The notes under the pieces: generated by a model
Databases searched by the model: none
The model's input: only the letters and a program-made list of their open reading frames with translations
Told to the model about the DNA's origin: nothing
Position numbers and translations under genes: made by a program
Part shown: positions 18,912 through 27,705 of the stretch, one piece after another
Layout: each line of letters begins with the position of its first letter
Numbering within the stretch: position 1 is the first letter of the stretch
NCBI GenBank assembly: GCA_029265595.1
Contig: JAJUIC010000001.1
Span: 19,530-83,529 of the forward strand
Direction of reading: 5' to 3'
Length of the DNA: 64,000 nt
DNA from: Flavobacteriaceae bacterium
Lineage (GTDB): Bacteria > Bacteroidota > Bacteroidia > Flavobacteriales > Flavobacteriaceae

Positions 18912-19932
18912 CAGTGTTTGATTTTTTTTCCAATTGAGTTATACGATCTACTATTTTAGGCAGATTTCTAAAATGAACATATGCTTTGTTGAAATCCCCG
19001 TATGCCAGGGCCGGTGTGCCCTGCAATACTTCGTCATCATTTACATTGCGACCGATTCCGGTCTGGGCCTGTATCTTGACCCGGTCACCGATGCTAATGT
19101 GTCCCGCGATACCAACCTGCCCGCCAACCAGACAATTCTTGCCAATTTTGGCAGAACCCGCAATCCCGGTTTGAGCGGCTATGGCTGTATTTTCTCCAAT
19201 TTCAACATTGTGAGCGATCTGGATCTGGTTGTCCAATTTGACTCCTTTTCCGATTCGGGTGGATCCCAGGGTGGCACGATCAATGGTGGTGCCCGCTCCT
19301 ATTTCCACATAATCCCCCACAATAACATTTCCGGTTTGAGGTACTTTCTTGTACACCCCTTCGGTATCCGGAGAAAAACCAAAACCATCTCCTCCGATTA
19401 CCACGCCGCTGTGAAAGATGCAATGATTCCCGATAACCGATTCCGAATATATTTTCACTCCCGCAAACAGCACTACATCATCACCAATGACTACATTGTC
19501 TCCGATAAAAGTGTTAGGGAAGATTTTGACATTATTTCCAATCCGGACATTCTCTCCGATGTACACAAAGGCACCCACATAGACGTCCTCTCCGTATTTC
19601 GCAGAATCAGAGATATAACTGGGTTGTTCAATCCCGGTTTTATGAAGTTTTACCTTGTTGTAATATTCCAGCAACCTGGAAAAGGCCTCATAGGGGTTTT
19701 CGACCTTGATCAGGGTGGGAACAATTTCTTTGTCGGTTACAAAGTCTGTTCCTACGATCGTGATCGAGGCCTGGGTGGAATAAATATGGGATTTGTATTT
19801 TGGATTTGCCAGAAAGGTAATGGAACCCGGAGTCCCCTCTTCAATCTTGGCCAACTTATCAACCTCCACATTGGGATCACCTTCAATATCCCCTCCTAGT
19901 ATACCGGCTATTTGCTGTGCTGTAAATTTCAT
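18904..19932 (-). CDS. lpxD: UDP-3-O-(3-hydroxyacyl)glucosamine N-acyltransferase LpxD
   Basis: 342 residues. It has an N-terminal uridine-binding domain (to about 100), a hexapeptide beta-helix (VRIGNNVKIFPNTFIGDNV) and a C-terminal helix. The catalytic His region reads IQIAHNVEIGEN. It N-acylates the LpxC product, the third lipid A step. Its length and motifs fit the canonical LpxD better than the paralogue at 15158. It lies 24 bases after the HD phosphohydrolase gene and leads the lpx genes. Confidence 0.95.
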   Translation of the reverse strand: MKFTAQQIAGILGGDIEGDPNVEVDKLAKIEEGTPGSITFLANPKYKSHIYSTQASITIVGTDFVTDKEIVPTLIKVENPYEAFSRLLEYYNKVKLHKTGIEQPSYISDSAKYGEDVYVGAFVYIGENVRIGNNVKIFPNTFIGDNVVIGDDVVLFAGVKIYSESVIGNHCIFHSGVVIGGDGFGFSPDTEGVYKKVPQTGNVIVGDYVEIGAGTTIDRATLGSTRIGKGVKLDNQIQIAHNVEIGENTAIAAQTGIAGSAKIGKNCLVGGQVGIAGHISIGDRVKIQAQTGIGRNVNDDEVLQGTPALAYGDFNKAYVHFRNLPKIVDRITQLEKKSNTDG

Positions 19933-19956
19933 TCTGGCAAAAGTAAAAAAAATGTG

Positions 19957-21186
19957 TCAATCTTTAGGTTTGGGATAGCATATATAAAATTTGGTCACAG
20001 GACTGGCAAGGGCTTTCAGGTTAAAATGATCCGAAGCTTCCACAACATCTCTCACGTTTCCATTCTTATACAGAATTTTAATCCCCTCCTCCTCCATGCG
20101 GTAGGCCGTGTTGGTGATGTCTCCGGAAAAGACAAAATAGCCGGCCTCATGGGGTGTTAAATCATATTTTGCAGCAAGCTGGTGCCGGTGTGAGGCCAAG
20201 GCTTCCTCAGAAGGCGGCTCCTTACTGATGACGACTTTTAGTAAATCGCGATTCAAAATCATCCTGGAAAGGGTGCTCAGTACAAAATCCTCATGGTGAC
20301 TCCATTGTTTCATAGCCGCCAGGACATCGGAGTCATCCAAACTGGCGAAGGTTTCGAGAATTTCCGGAGTGAAATCAGCTTCGGTGACTTTTGTTTCCAG
20401 AAAATACTCCAGGGCATTGCCCAGATAAAGCTGGTGACCGGCACCGAAAAGCTCCTTGGCGCGCTTGAGGACCCGGATCAGCAATTGTTCAGCAGCTACT
20501 CCCGTTTTGTGCAAATACACCTGCCAGTACATCAGACGGCGGGCCAGTAGAAACTCTTCGACGGAATATATCCCCTTTTCCTCTACCATCAGCTCATCGT
20601 TCATGACATTGAGCATGCTGATCAGGCGTTCACTATTGATATTTCCTTCCACTACCCCGGTGTAGAAACTATCGCGCTTGAGGTAGTCCAGGCGGTCCAT
20701 ATCCAGCTGGCTGGAAATCAGCTGGCAAAGAAAGATGCGGGGGTACTCCCCTTTAAAAATGGCAATGGCCAAATCCAGCTTCCCATTGAATTCTTCATTT
20801 ATTTGGTTCATGAACAAAATGGAGAGCCGCTCATGGCTGACGCCTTCCACAATACTGTGTTCCATGGCATGGGAAAAGGGACCGTGACCCACATCGTGCA
20901 GTAAAATGGCAATATACAGGGCCTCCTCTTCTTTTGGTGAAATCTCCACTCCCTTAGCTCGCAGTACCCGAACCGCACTCTGCATCAGGTGCAGACATCC
21001 CAGGGCGTGGAGCAGACGCGTATGGTGGGCGCCGGGATAAACCAAATAAGAAAGACCCATTTGGGAGATTCGGCGAAGGCGTTGAAAGTACCGGTGTTCA
21101 ATAATATCGAAAATCAATTCGCTCGGGATGGTAATAAACCCGTAAATTGGATCGTTCAGTATTTTCAGTTTGTTTCTTGGAACCAA
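19957..21186 (-). CDS. HD-domain phosphohydrolase (dNTPase-like)
   Basis: 409 residues. The HD metal site is visible: HHTRLLHALG, then LLHDVGHGPFSHAMEH with H97 and D98, and the downstream LDMDRLDYLKRD. The pattern is that of the SAMHD1/dGTPase-like HD family, which hydrolyses nucleotides; the substrate here is unknown. No ATG fits the conserved N-terminus (KLKILNDPIYGFI). The start is taken as TTG 21186, 26 bases below a perfect TATCTTTG box. It heads the lpxD operon and is divergent from porX. Confidence 0.88.
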   Translation of the reverse strand: MVPRNKLKILNDPIYGFITIPSELIFDIIEHRYFQRLRRISQMGLSYLVYPGAHHTRLLHALGCLHLMQSAVRVLRAKGVEISPKEEEALYIAILLHDVGHGPFSHAMEHSIVEGVSHERLSILFMNQINEEFNGKLDLAIAIFKGEYPRIFLCQLISSQLDMDRLDYLKRDSFYTGVVEGNINSERLISMLNVMNDELMVEEKGIYSVEEFLLARRLMYWQVYLHKTGVAAEQLLIRVLKRAKELFGAGHQLYLGNALEYFLETKVTEADFTPEILETFASLDDSDVLAAMKQWSHHEDFVLSTLSRMILNRDLLKVVISKEPPSEEALASHRHQLAAKYDLTPHEAGYFVFSGDITNTAYRMEEEGIKILYKNGNVRDVVEASDHFNLKALASPVTKFYICYPKPKD

Positions 21187-21211
21187 ATTATTTTTTTAAA
21201 TTAAACAATTA

Positions 21212-21219
21212 CAAAGATA
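21212..21219 (-). promoter_or_regulatory. -7 promoter box (TATCTTTG) of the HD gene / lpx operon
   Basis: Minus-strand TATCTTTG matches TAnnTTTG exactly. The HD gene starts 26 bases below, so the leader would be short, about 18 bases. The -33 region shows no clear TTG. The box lies immediately upstream of the porX start codon on the other strand. Confidence 0.5.
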
Positions 21220-21224
21220 CATAT

Positions 21225-22775
21225 ATGGATAACATTAAAATACTATGGGTTGATGACGAAATTGATCTGTTGAAGCCACATATTCTTTTTTTAGAAGAAA
21301 AGGACTATGAAGTCTTTACGGCCAGAAGTGGCACGGAAGCGCTGGAGGAAATTGACAAGGAGAATTTCGACATCGTGTTTCTGGATGAAAACATGCCGGG
21401 GCTGACGGGGCTGGAAACCCTGCAGGGAATCAAAAGTAAAAATGCGGCCCTGCCCGTGGTGATGATTACCAAGAATGAGGAAGAATCCATTATGGAGGAT
21501 GCCATTGGATCCAAGATCACCGACTACCTGATCAAACCCGTTAATCCCAACCAGATTTTACTGAGTATCAAAAAAAATCTGGATCACTCGCGTCTGGTCT
21601 CCCAGAAAACGACCTCCAATTACCAGCAGGAGTTTCGCAAGATCGCCATGGATCTTGCCATGGTCAATTCCTATGAGGACTGGGTAGAGCTGTATCAAAG
21701 ATTAATTTATTGGGAACTTGAGCTGGAAAACATCGAGGACCCGGGAATGTTCGATATTCTGGAGTCTCAGAAAACGGAAGCCAATTCGCAGTTCTTCAAA
21801 TTTATTTCGAAAAACTATGCCTCCTGGTTCGAGGAAGACGCTGATGCGCCCATTATGTCCCATACCCTGTTTCGGGAGAAGGTAATGCCGCAGCTGAGCA
21901 AAGACCAGCCCACCCTGCTGGTGGTTATCGACAACCTGCGTTACGACCAGTGGAAAGCCTTTGAGCCGGTTATCAATAATTACTACAAGAAGCAATCCGA
22001 GGAGGCTTTCTATAGCATTTTACCCACGGCTACGCAATATGCCCGCAATGCCATTTTTTCCGGACTCATGCCCAGTGAAATGGAACGCCTATATCCGGAT
22101 TTATGGAAAAACGATACGGATGAAGGGGGAAAAAACCTTTATGAAGAAGAATTTCTTCAAAGACAGCTTAAAAGGCTGGGAGCGGATATCAAGTATGAAT
22201 ACCACAAGATCAGTAACCTGCGCGCCGGGAAAAAACTAGTCGAGAATTTCCGGAGCCAGAAAGAAAATGACCTGTGCGTGGTGGTATACAATTTTGTGGA
22301 CATGCTCTCGCATGCTAAAACAGAAATGGAAGTCATAAAAGAGCTGGCTTCCAACAATAAATCATATCGGTCCCTGACCCACAGCTGGTTTAAGAACTCT
22401 CCACTGCTGGAAATTATTCAACAGGCCCAGGTAATGGGGTTCAAGTTAATCATGACCACTGACCACGGCACCATTAACGTGAAGAATCCCTCTAAAGTGA
22501 TCGGAGATAAGGAGACGAGCCTGAATTTGCGCTACAAGACGGGTAAGAGCCTTACCTATGACAATAAGGATGTGCTGGCGGTAAAGGATCCCAAAAAGAT
22601 TCATCTGCCGAGCATTAATATGAGCAGTTCTTTCATATTCGCCAAGGGGGATTTGTTTTTTGCTTACCCCAACAACTACAACCATTATGTGAGTTATTAC
22701 AGGGATACCTTTCAACATGGTGGGGTTTCTATGGAAGAAATGATTATTCCTTTCAGCGTTTTAAACCCCCGATAA
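21225..22775 (+). CDS. porX: PorX-type response regulator with PglZ domain (type IX secretion control)
   Basis: 516 residues from ATG 21225; an upstream in-frame extension to 21147 would overlap the HD gene and begin before any fitting sequence. The receiver domain (1 to about 125) has acidic pocket D10/D11, phosphoacceptor D54 in VFLDENMPG and K104 in LIKPV. Then comes a helical linker and a PglZ/alkaline-phosphatase-like domain (about 215-516) with VVIDNLRYDQW, the ILPTATQYARN nucleophile region and TTDHGTINV metal ligands. PorX, partnered by PorY, controls the type IX secretion system, and its PglZ domain has reported nucleotide phosphodiesterase activity. PorY and the T9SS core genes are not here. 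Confidence 0.95.
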   Translation: MDNIKILWVDDEIDLLKPHILFLEEKDYEVFTARSGTEALEEIDKENFDIVFLDENMPGLTGLETLQGIKSKNAALPVVMITKNEEESIMEDAIGSKITDYLIKPVNPNQILLSIKKNLDHSRLVSQKTTSNYQQEFRKIAMDLAMVNSYEDWVELYQRLIYWELELENIEDPGMFDILESQKTEANSQFFKFISKNYASWFEEDADAPIMSHTLFREKVMPQLSKDQPTLLVVIDNLRYDQWKAFEPVINNYYKKQSEEAFYSILPTATQYARNAIFSGLMPSEMERLYPDLWKNDTDEGGKNLYEEEFLQRQLKRLGADIKYEYHKISNLRAGKKLVENFRSQKENDLCVVVYNFVDMLSHAKTEMEVIKELASNNKSYRSLTHSWFKNSPLLEIIQQAQVMGFKLIMTTDHGTINVKNPSKVIGDKETSLNLRYKTGKSLTYDNKDVLAVKDPKKIHLPSINMSSSFIFAKGDLFFAYPNNYNHYVSYYRDTFQHGGVSMEEMIIPFSVLNPR

Positions 22776-22831
22776 TAAAATTGTAAAGGGTTTCGTACAT
22801 TTGCTAGTAATAAATTGATCAGAAAAAGTCC

Positions 22832-23236
22832 ATGGTGATTCAATACAACTTATCGGAATTAGACGCGGCAGCCCGGCGGATTGTGGAGGCAGCCTCCTTT
22901 AGAACGCTTCTGTTTGTGGGAGAAATGGGCGCGGGTAAGACCACCCTGATTAAGGCACTGGTAAAAGCCCTTGGAAGTGAGGATCGGGTATCCAGTCCGA
23001 CTTTTTCCCTGGTTAATATTTATCAGAGCCCAAACGGGACTATAAATCACTTCGATTTTTACCGATTGGAGGAACCTGAGGAGGCCCTGGATATAGGTTT
23101 TGAAGAATATCTGGATGGGACGGACTGGAATTTGATTGAATGGCCTCAAAAAGTAGCGCATTACATCCCGCAGAATCACCATATTCTGGAAATTTCGACC
23201 CATGGAAAAAGTGAAAGAAAGTTAAAATTAAGTTAA
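22832..23236 (+). CDS. tsaE: tRNA threonylcarbamoyladenosine biosynthesis ATPase TsaE
   Basis: 134 residues, usual length. Walker A GEMGAGKTT is at 30-38. The switch-like SSPTFSLVNIY motif and the NLIEWPQ segment are typical. TsaE acts with TsaB and TsaD to form t6A37 in ANN-decoding tRNAs. It lies 56 bases after porX on the same strand, and this porX-tsaE-ald order is recurrent in flavobacteria (from memory). Confidence 0.95.
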   Translation: MVIQYNLSELDAAARRIVEAASFRTLLFVGEMGAGKTTLIKALVKALGSEDRVSSPTFSLVNIYQSPNGTINHFDFYRLEEPEEALDIGFEEYLDGTDWNLIEWPQKVAHYIPQNHHILEISTHGKSERKLKLS

Positions 23237-23446
23237 ATAAAACTTAAAGCTCAAATAAATTGTTTAAATATATTGAAGGCGACAATGTTGTAATAAATCA
23301 GATTAACGGACTGATTCTACGACATCATTGTAAATTCATTTTATAAAACGAGAGATAGAAGAAGTTGCTTTAAGACTTTTAAGCTTCGAACATTTTTATT
23401 TTTAGCAGAAAAAAGGGCGCAAAAGTACAATTAATGTATTAATTTC

Positions 23447-23472
23447 TTGCACTTAAATCTGTTGTAGGTTTG
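23447..23472 (+). promoter_or_regulatory. Candidate promoter for the small peptide and downstream genes
   Basis: A perfect -7 box TAGGTTTG (23465-23472, followed by C) is preceded by TTG at 23447-23449. The 15-base spacer is shorter than the usual 17-23. It sits 41 bases upstream of the 48-residue peptide start and after 210 bases without a gene, so it would drive the peptide, the membrane protein and perhaps ald. Confidence 0.5.
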
Positions 23473-23512
23473 CTTCAGTTAAACATCGAAACAACCATCA
23501 AAAGCAATAAAA

Positions 23513-23659
23513 ATGAAAATCAAAGCATTTATCTTCGCAGCATCAATTTTAGGAGCAACTTATTTTGTAACTTCCACTCCTGAAAACAACGTCAAAGACA
23601 ATGACATCCAAAAGACAGCTGTCGATAAAAGAAAAATCCGCATTCCTCGTATGGGGTAG
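23513..23659 (+). CDS. 48-residue small protein with N-terminal hydrophobic segment
   Basis: The frame from ATG 23513 to TAG 23657-23659 gives a hydrophobic N-terminus (MKIKAFIFAASILGATYFV) that looks like a signal peptide or membrane anchor. A polar tail follows, with VDKRKIRIPRMG at the C-terminus. It lies behind a plausible promoter. Its last 59 bases overlap, in another frame, the first 20 codons of the membrane protein at 23601. Similar short proteins ending in a basic KRK-x-P-type tail seem to occur at this place in other flavobacteria (from memory). No function is known. Confidence 0.6.
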   Translation: MKIKAFIFAASILGATYFVTSTPENNVKDNDIQKTAVDKRKIRIPRMG

Positions 23660-24194
23660 TGTCATAGCGGTACTGATTGCCGTATCGCCTTATATATTTT
23701 ATCTTTATGAGATTTTCCCAGACGGTCGGTTCTGGGAAAATGCTCTATTTACGTATGAGAGTAAATTCTACGAGGATGTTCAGACGGCCATGTGGACTTA
23801 TCTGGGCAAGATAACCCCACTTATGCTGCTGCTCATCTGGTTTTTTACCTGCAAGCACTGGTGGTACCATGCCATCCTGGTTCCCATCGTTATGTATGCC
23901 TTCCAGCTGTTTGTGGCTTTTACTGATGACTTTTATGGGGAAGGAGCATATTCTCTGGATACCAATGGACTGATTTATCTTGCTCCCTTCTTTATAGTCA
24001 TACTTTCCATAGTTTACCTGATCCGAATCAAAGTTTTTGACCGGATTTACGGTATAGACCTGACGGAAATCGAACGGGAAAATCTCAAACCCTTCTCCCC
24101 TTTCTCCGATAAAGAACACCAGGAAATCGAACAGTTTCGAAAAGAAGTTGATAAAGAAAAGAGTGCTCAGGAAGATTACTACGTCAAGCTCTAA
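23601..24194 (+). CDS. Conserved flavobacterial multi-span membrane protein
   Basis: 197 residues starting MTSKRQLSIKEKSAF. Hydrophobic segments are at about 14-35, 62-80, 85-108 and 125-145, giving roughly four membrane spans, and a charged C-terminal tail follows (KPFSPFSDKEHQEIEQF). I recognise it as a family conserved across Flavobacteriaceae between tsaE and alanine dehydrogenase, without known function. ATG 23601 lies inside the preceding small ORF; no later start would keep the first membrane span, so the overlap is likely real. Confidence 0.8.
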   Translation: MTSKRQLSIKEKSAFLVWGSVIAVLIAVSPYIFYLYEIFPDGRFWENALFTYESKFYEDVQTAMWTYLGKITPLMLLLIWFFTCKHWWYHAILVPIVMYAFQLFVAFTDDFYGEGAYSLDTNGLIYLAPFFIVILSIVYLIRIKVFDRIYGIDLTEIERENLKPFSPFSDKEHQEIEQFRKEVDKEKSAQEDYYVKL

Positions 24195-24245
24195 GATTAT
24201 GATCTGAAAAAATAGGCGCAAACAGAGCCATCTATAGTTCAATAT

Positions 24246-25445
24246 ATGGGCAAACAACTATTTCCATTTACCCGAGAGCAATTAATTCCGCAGGAAGAAA
24301 CCCTGGAAGTATACAAGCAGCAGGGAAAGTTGTTTATTGGCATACCCAAAGAGAATTCTTATCAGGAGCGGCGCGTGTGTTTGACGCCGGATGCAGTGGC
24401 GGCCCTAACTGCGCATGGTCATCGGGTGATTGTGGAGGCTGGGGCTGGTGAAGCTGCCGGTTTTAGTGACCGGGAGTATTCAGAAGCCGGTGCGGAGGTT
24501 ACGGGAGATACTAAAAAGGTTTTTTCCTGTCCGATGATCCTGAAGGTGGAGCCACCTACCCTGAAAGAGCTGGATCTGGTGAACCTGCAAGCTACCATAA
24601 TTTCAGCCCTTCAGCTAAAGACCCAGAACAAGGCCTACTTTGAGAAATTAGCCAATAAGCGGGTTACCGCGCTGGCTTTCGAGTTTATAAAAGATGCGGA
24701 AGGAACGTACCCCGCCGTACGCGCTCTGAGTGAAATAGCAGGAACGGCAGCCATATTAATTGCCTCAGAACTAATGAGCAATCACAAGGGAGGAACGGGG
24801 TTGATGTTTGGAAATATCAATGGGGTGCCACCCGTTGAAGTGGTCATTCTGGGAGCCGGAACGGCCGGTCAATTTGCTGCCCGATCAGCCATGGCTATGG
24901 GTGCCAGCCTAAAGCTATTTGACAATTCCCTTACCCGGCTTCGCAGCGCACAACAAATTTTAGGACGGCCTCTGTATACCTCTACCCTTCAACCCAGGAC
25001 ACTTCTGGAAGCCGTAAAGAACTGTGATGTTCTCATCACTGCTGTACGGGGAAAGAATCGGGCGCCTATCCTGGTAACGGAAACCATGGTGGAAAACATG
25101 AAAAAAGGAGCCGTTATTATAGATGTCAGTATTGATATGGGAGGATGTGTGGAATCCAGTGAAGTCACTACGCACGAGAAACCAACATTTGTCAAACACG
25201 GGGTGATTCACTACTGTGTTCCCAACATTCCATCCCGTTATGCACAGACAGCCTCCCTCTCCATCAGTAATATTTGCACCCCTTATCTTCTGCATATTGC
25301 TGAACAGGGGGGGCTGGAAAATACCTTGAGGTATGACCGGGGATTGAGAAATGGTTTGTACTTTTACCACGGAGTTCTGACCAATAAATCAATTGCTGAC
25401 TGGTTTGATCTCCCCTACAGGGATATCAATCTTTTAATTTTTTAA
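24246..25445 (+). CDS. ald: Alanine dehydrogenase
   Basis: 399 residues, about 25 longer than many homologues because of an N-terminal extension (1-27). The AlaDh/PNT N-domain begins FIGIPKENSYQERRVCLTP. The NAD-binding Rossmann motif is VVILGAGTAGQFAARSA, and the RYAQTASLSISN segment belongs to the C-terminal part. It interconverts L-alanine and pyruvate plus ammonia with NAD. It lies 52 bases after the membrane protein gene and 7 bases before the next gene. Confidence 0.9.
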   Translation: MGKQLFPFTREQLIPQEETLEVYKQQGKLFIGIPKENSYQERRVCLTPDAVAALTAHGHRVIVEAGAGEAAGFSDREYSEAGAEVTGDTKKVFSCPMILKVEPPTLKELDLVNLQATIISALQLKTQNKAYFEKLANKRVTALAFEFIKDAEGTYPAVRALSEIAGTAAILIASELMSNHKGGTGLMFGNINGVPPVEVVILGAGTAGQFAARSAMAMGASLKLFDNSLTRLRSAQQILGRPLYTSTLQPRTLLEAVKNCDVLITAVRGKNRAPILVTETMVENMKKGAVIIDVSIDMGGCVESSEVTTHEKPTFVKHGVIHYCVPNIPSRYAQTASLSISNICTPYLLHIAEQGGLENTLRYDRGLRNGLYFYHGVLTNKSIADWFDLPYRDINLLIF

Positions 25446-25451
25446 AATCCG

Positions 25452-25829
25452 ATGAAATTTCTTCACCGCCTGGGGTATTACCTCGGAGGATTCGCCATAG
25501 GTCTGGTATTTTTGTTTTTCTTTTTAGGAGGAAAGCGTGCACGATGCGATTACGGACCCACGGACCGGGTGTTAAAAAACATCCGCATTAAAGAAAGAAG
25601 CTACTCAGGAGAAGCGCTCAGTACCATGGCAACGCATCAAATCGATTCTGCACAGATTGCCAATATTCTCAACCGGGGAAAAGTGGATTTTGACCGGACT
25701 CCCCGAGGCCTGGATTCCTGTAAAACCTATTACATAAGCGGAGCGGCGAAAGACCGTCCCGTGGAACTTGTGGTGGAAAATTGTGATTCGATTGCGACGA
25801 TTCTGGAATTGAACTTGCTGGAAGAGTAA
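25452..25829 (+). CDS. DUF4258-like small membrane-anchored protein
   Basis: 125 residues. One N-terminal membrane span (about 8-27, YYLGGFAIGLVFLFFFLGG) is followed by a compact domain with paired Cys (DSCKTYYISGAA, then VVENCDSIATILEL) that resembles DUF4258-type proteins. It starts 7 bases after ald and is probably in the same operon. Function is unknown; the two Cys could form a disulfide if the domain is periplasmic. Confidence 0.7.
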   Translation: MKFLHRLGYYLGGFAIGLVFLFFFLGGKRARCDYGPTDRVLKNIRIKERSYSGEALSTMATHQIDSAQIANILNRGKVDFDRTPRGLDSCKTYYISGAAKDRPVELVVENCDSIATILELNLLEE

Positions 25830-25928
25830 AATCCAGTTGATACCCATAAAAAGCCCTGGATACACTGACTGTTTCCGGGGTTTTCTTGTACTAAATGGTA
25901 CGAGGATCGCAATGTTAAAAGAGGGGGG

Positions 25929-26378
25929 CTATAAAATCTGCGCGGCGTGATCTTTGGTTTTTACCTTCCCGATCACTTCGGTGATAATTCCGCTTTCGTC
26001 AATAACAAAAGTGGTGCGATGAATGCCTTCATACTCTCTTCCCATGAATTTCTTTGGCCCCCAAACTCCGTAAGCATTAATAACTTCTTTATCCTCGTCT
26101 GCTAAAAGTGGAAAAGGCAATTCTTTCTTTGTTTTAAAATTGTTCTGGCGCCTTTGTGAATCTGCACTGACGCCCACTATTTCGTAACCTTCCTGTTGAA
26201 AGCGCTGGTAATTATCTCGCAGGTTACAGGCCTGAGCGGTGCAACCCGGTGTACTTGCCTTAGGATAAAAGAATAACACCAGTTTCTTCCCCCGGTAATC
26301 TTCCAGGGTTCTCAGCACGCCATCCTGATCCTTAACTGAAAATTCCGGAGCTTTGTCTCCGGCCTTTAATGTCGTCAT
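25929..26378 (-). CDS. bcp: Thioredoxin-dependent thiol peroxidase (Bcp/PrxQ)
   Basis: 149 residues, peroxiredoxin of the BCP/PrxQ class. Peroxidatic C46 and resolving C51 sit in KASTPGCTAQACNLRDNY, five residues apart as in E. coli Bcp. It reduces hydroperoxides using thioredoxin and is cytoplasmic, without a signal peptide. It is convergent with the DUF4258-like gene and divergent from nth (gap 24 bases). Confidence 0.95.
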   Translation of the reverse strand: MTTLKAGDKAPEFSVKDQDGVLRTLEDYRGKKLVLFFYPKASTPGCTAQACNLRDNYQRFQQEGYEIVGVSADSQRRQNNFKTKKELPFPLLADEDKEVINAYGVWGPKKFMGREYEGIHRTTFVIDESGIITEVIGKVKTKDHAAQIL

Positions 26379-26402
26379 AATTATTAAATTTGTGTAAAGT
26401 TA

Positions 26403-27077
26403 ATGATAATGACCAAGAAGGAAAAAGTCCAGTTTGTAATCGACACGCTCGAAGAGCTCTATCCCCACCCCCCAATTCCACTGGACCACAGAGATCCCTA
26501 CACCCTGCTCATCGCCGTTTTGTTGTCAGCGCAGTGTACCGACGAGCGGGTCAATCAAATCACCCCACTTTTGTTTGCCAGGGCCGATAATCCTTATGCG
26601 ATGGTAAAGATGTCAGTGGATGAAATCCGGGAGATTATAAAGCCTGTGGGCCTCTCCCCCATGAAATCTAAAGGTATTCACGGTCTGTCGGAAATCCTGA
26701 TAGAAAAGTATAACGGAGAAGTTCCTGCTGATATGGAAGCTCTGGAGTCCCTTCCGGCGGTGGGACGTAAGACTGCCAGTGTAGTCATGGCACAGGCCTT
26801 TGATATACCCGCATTTCCAGTAGATACCCATATTCACCGTCTGATGTACCGCTGGAACCTCTCAAATGGAAAAAGTGTGGTGCAAACCGAAAGAGATGCC
26901 AAACGGCTGTTTCCCAAAGAGCTTTGGAATAAACTACATCTACAAATTATTTATTACGGCCGGGAATATTCTCCTGCCCGAAGCTGGGATCTGGAAAAAG
27001 ATGTCATTACCCGAACCATCGGAAGAAAAAGTGTCATAAAGGACTACCTGGAAAAACAACAAAAGAGGAAAAAATAA
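26403..27077 (+). CDS. nth: Endonuclease III lacking the 4Fe-4S cysteines
   Basis: 224 residues. The helix-hairpin-helix reads LESLPAVGRKTASVV with catalytic Lys K123, and catalytic Asp D141 lies in FPVDTHIHR. It removes oxidised pyrimidines and nicks the abasic site. The C-terminal part, where E. coli Nth has four cluster Cys, reads YYGREYSPARSWDLEKDVIT and has none; the only Cys is C45. The start is ATG 26403, with ATG 26409 as an alternative. A TAAATTTG box lies at 26385-26392, giving a very short leader. Confidence 0.92.
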   Translation: MIMTKKEKVQFVIDTLEELYPHPPIPLDHRDPYTLLIAVLLSAQCTDERVNQITPLLFARADNPYAMVKMSVDEIREIIKPVGLSPMKSKGIHGLSEILIEKYNGEVPADMEALESLPAVGRKTASVVMAQAFDIPAFPVDTHIHRLMYRWNLSNGKSVVQTERDAKRLFPKELWNKLHLQIIYYGREYSPARSWDLEKDVITRTIGRKSVIKDYLEKQQKRKK

Positions 27078-27161
27078 CCCCCGGCAGGCTCCTATGGAGC
27101 TACAAGGGGCGTGCTTGATATTTTATCCTTCCGGTTTACGGAGCCGGAACGGAAAATTAAT

Positions 27162-27365
27162 TTACCTACTTTCCCGGATTATTTCCCGGTGACGAAATAA
27201 GGTGAGCTTTTTCTTAGCCGCTTTTAAACTGAGCACTTTCCTTCGTTTAGGAATCGATTCAGGGAATCGTTCCCCTGAGATCATTTTTGATAGCGTTTGT
27301 TTTTCTCTTGGTTGCAGTGCTGATAAATGAGGCTCTAACAAATTGTATAAGGTCCTGGCATCCAT
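27162..27365 (-). CDS. Small basic hypothetical protein (67 aa)
   Basis: 67 residues, strongly basic towards the C-terminus. It begins MDARTLYNLLEPHLSALQPREKQTLSKMISGE and continues with KRRKVLSLKAAKKKLTLF. The amphipathic helix followed by a short linker and a Lys-rich helix resembles short uncharacterised proteins seen in flavobacteria. It converges on nth across 84 bases containing two hairpins (GCTCC-TAT-GGAGC near 27090, TTCCGG/CCGGAA at 27129-27149). It may be real; the length alone does not prove it. Confidence 0.45.
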   Translation of the reverse strand: MDARTLYNLLEPHLSALQPREKQTLSKMISGERFPESIPKRRKVLSLKAAKKKLTLFRHREIIRESR

Positions 27366-27509
27366 ATTCTTTCTGTCTTTATCCTAAATATAAGGAAAAT
27401 TGAGCCAGTAACAACTTACAAGCCAATGGATTATAGTCGTTATAACATTAATTAATAGAGTCTTAGGAACTAGAAGGGTGGCTCTTCAACCTACTGCCTC
27501 TAAAATAAC

Positions 27510-27580
27510 AACGGGTTTACCTTAGCTTATCCTCTTTTAAAAGAAGCATTGGAGCTGCGGGAAACCCGTTACTTAAATAA
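27510..27580. repeat. Inverted repeat enclosing a smaller palindrome
   Basis: AACGGGTTT at 27510-27518 pairs with AAACCCGTT at 27572-27580 across a 53-base loop. The loop itself holds the palindrome TCTTTTAAAAGA flanked by AGCTT/AGCT-like arms, so a branched RNA structure is possible. No poly-T tail follows directly, so it is not a simple terminator. Confidence 0.4.
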
Positions 27581-27705
27581 ATAAAGAAAGAAGATGGCTC
27601 ACCTATCCTCCGGCGGAAAAGTCCCCCCAGATTTTTTCACAACCCCAAAAGATTGATGAGCATCTTCCTTGAAAAAGAAGTTTCAGATGTTACTGAACGC
27701 TTTCC

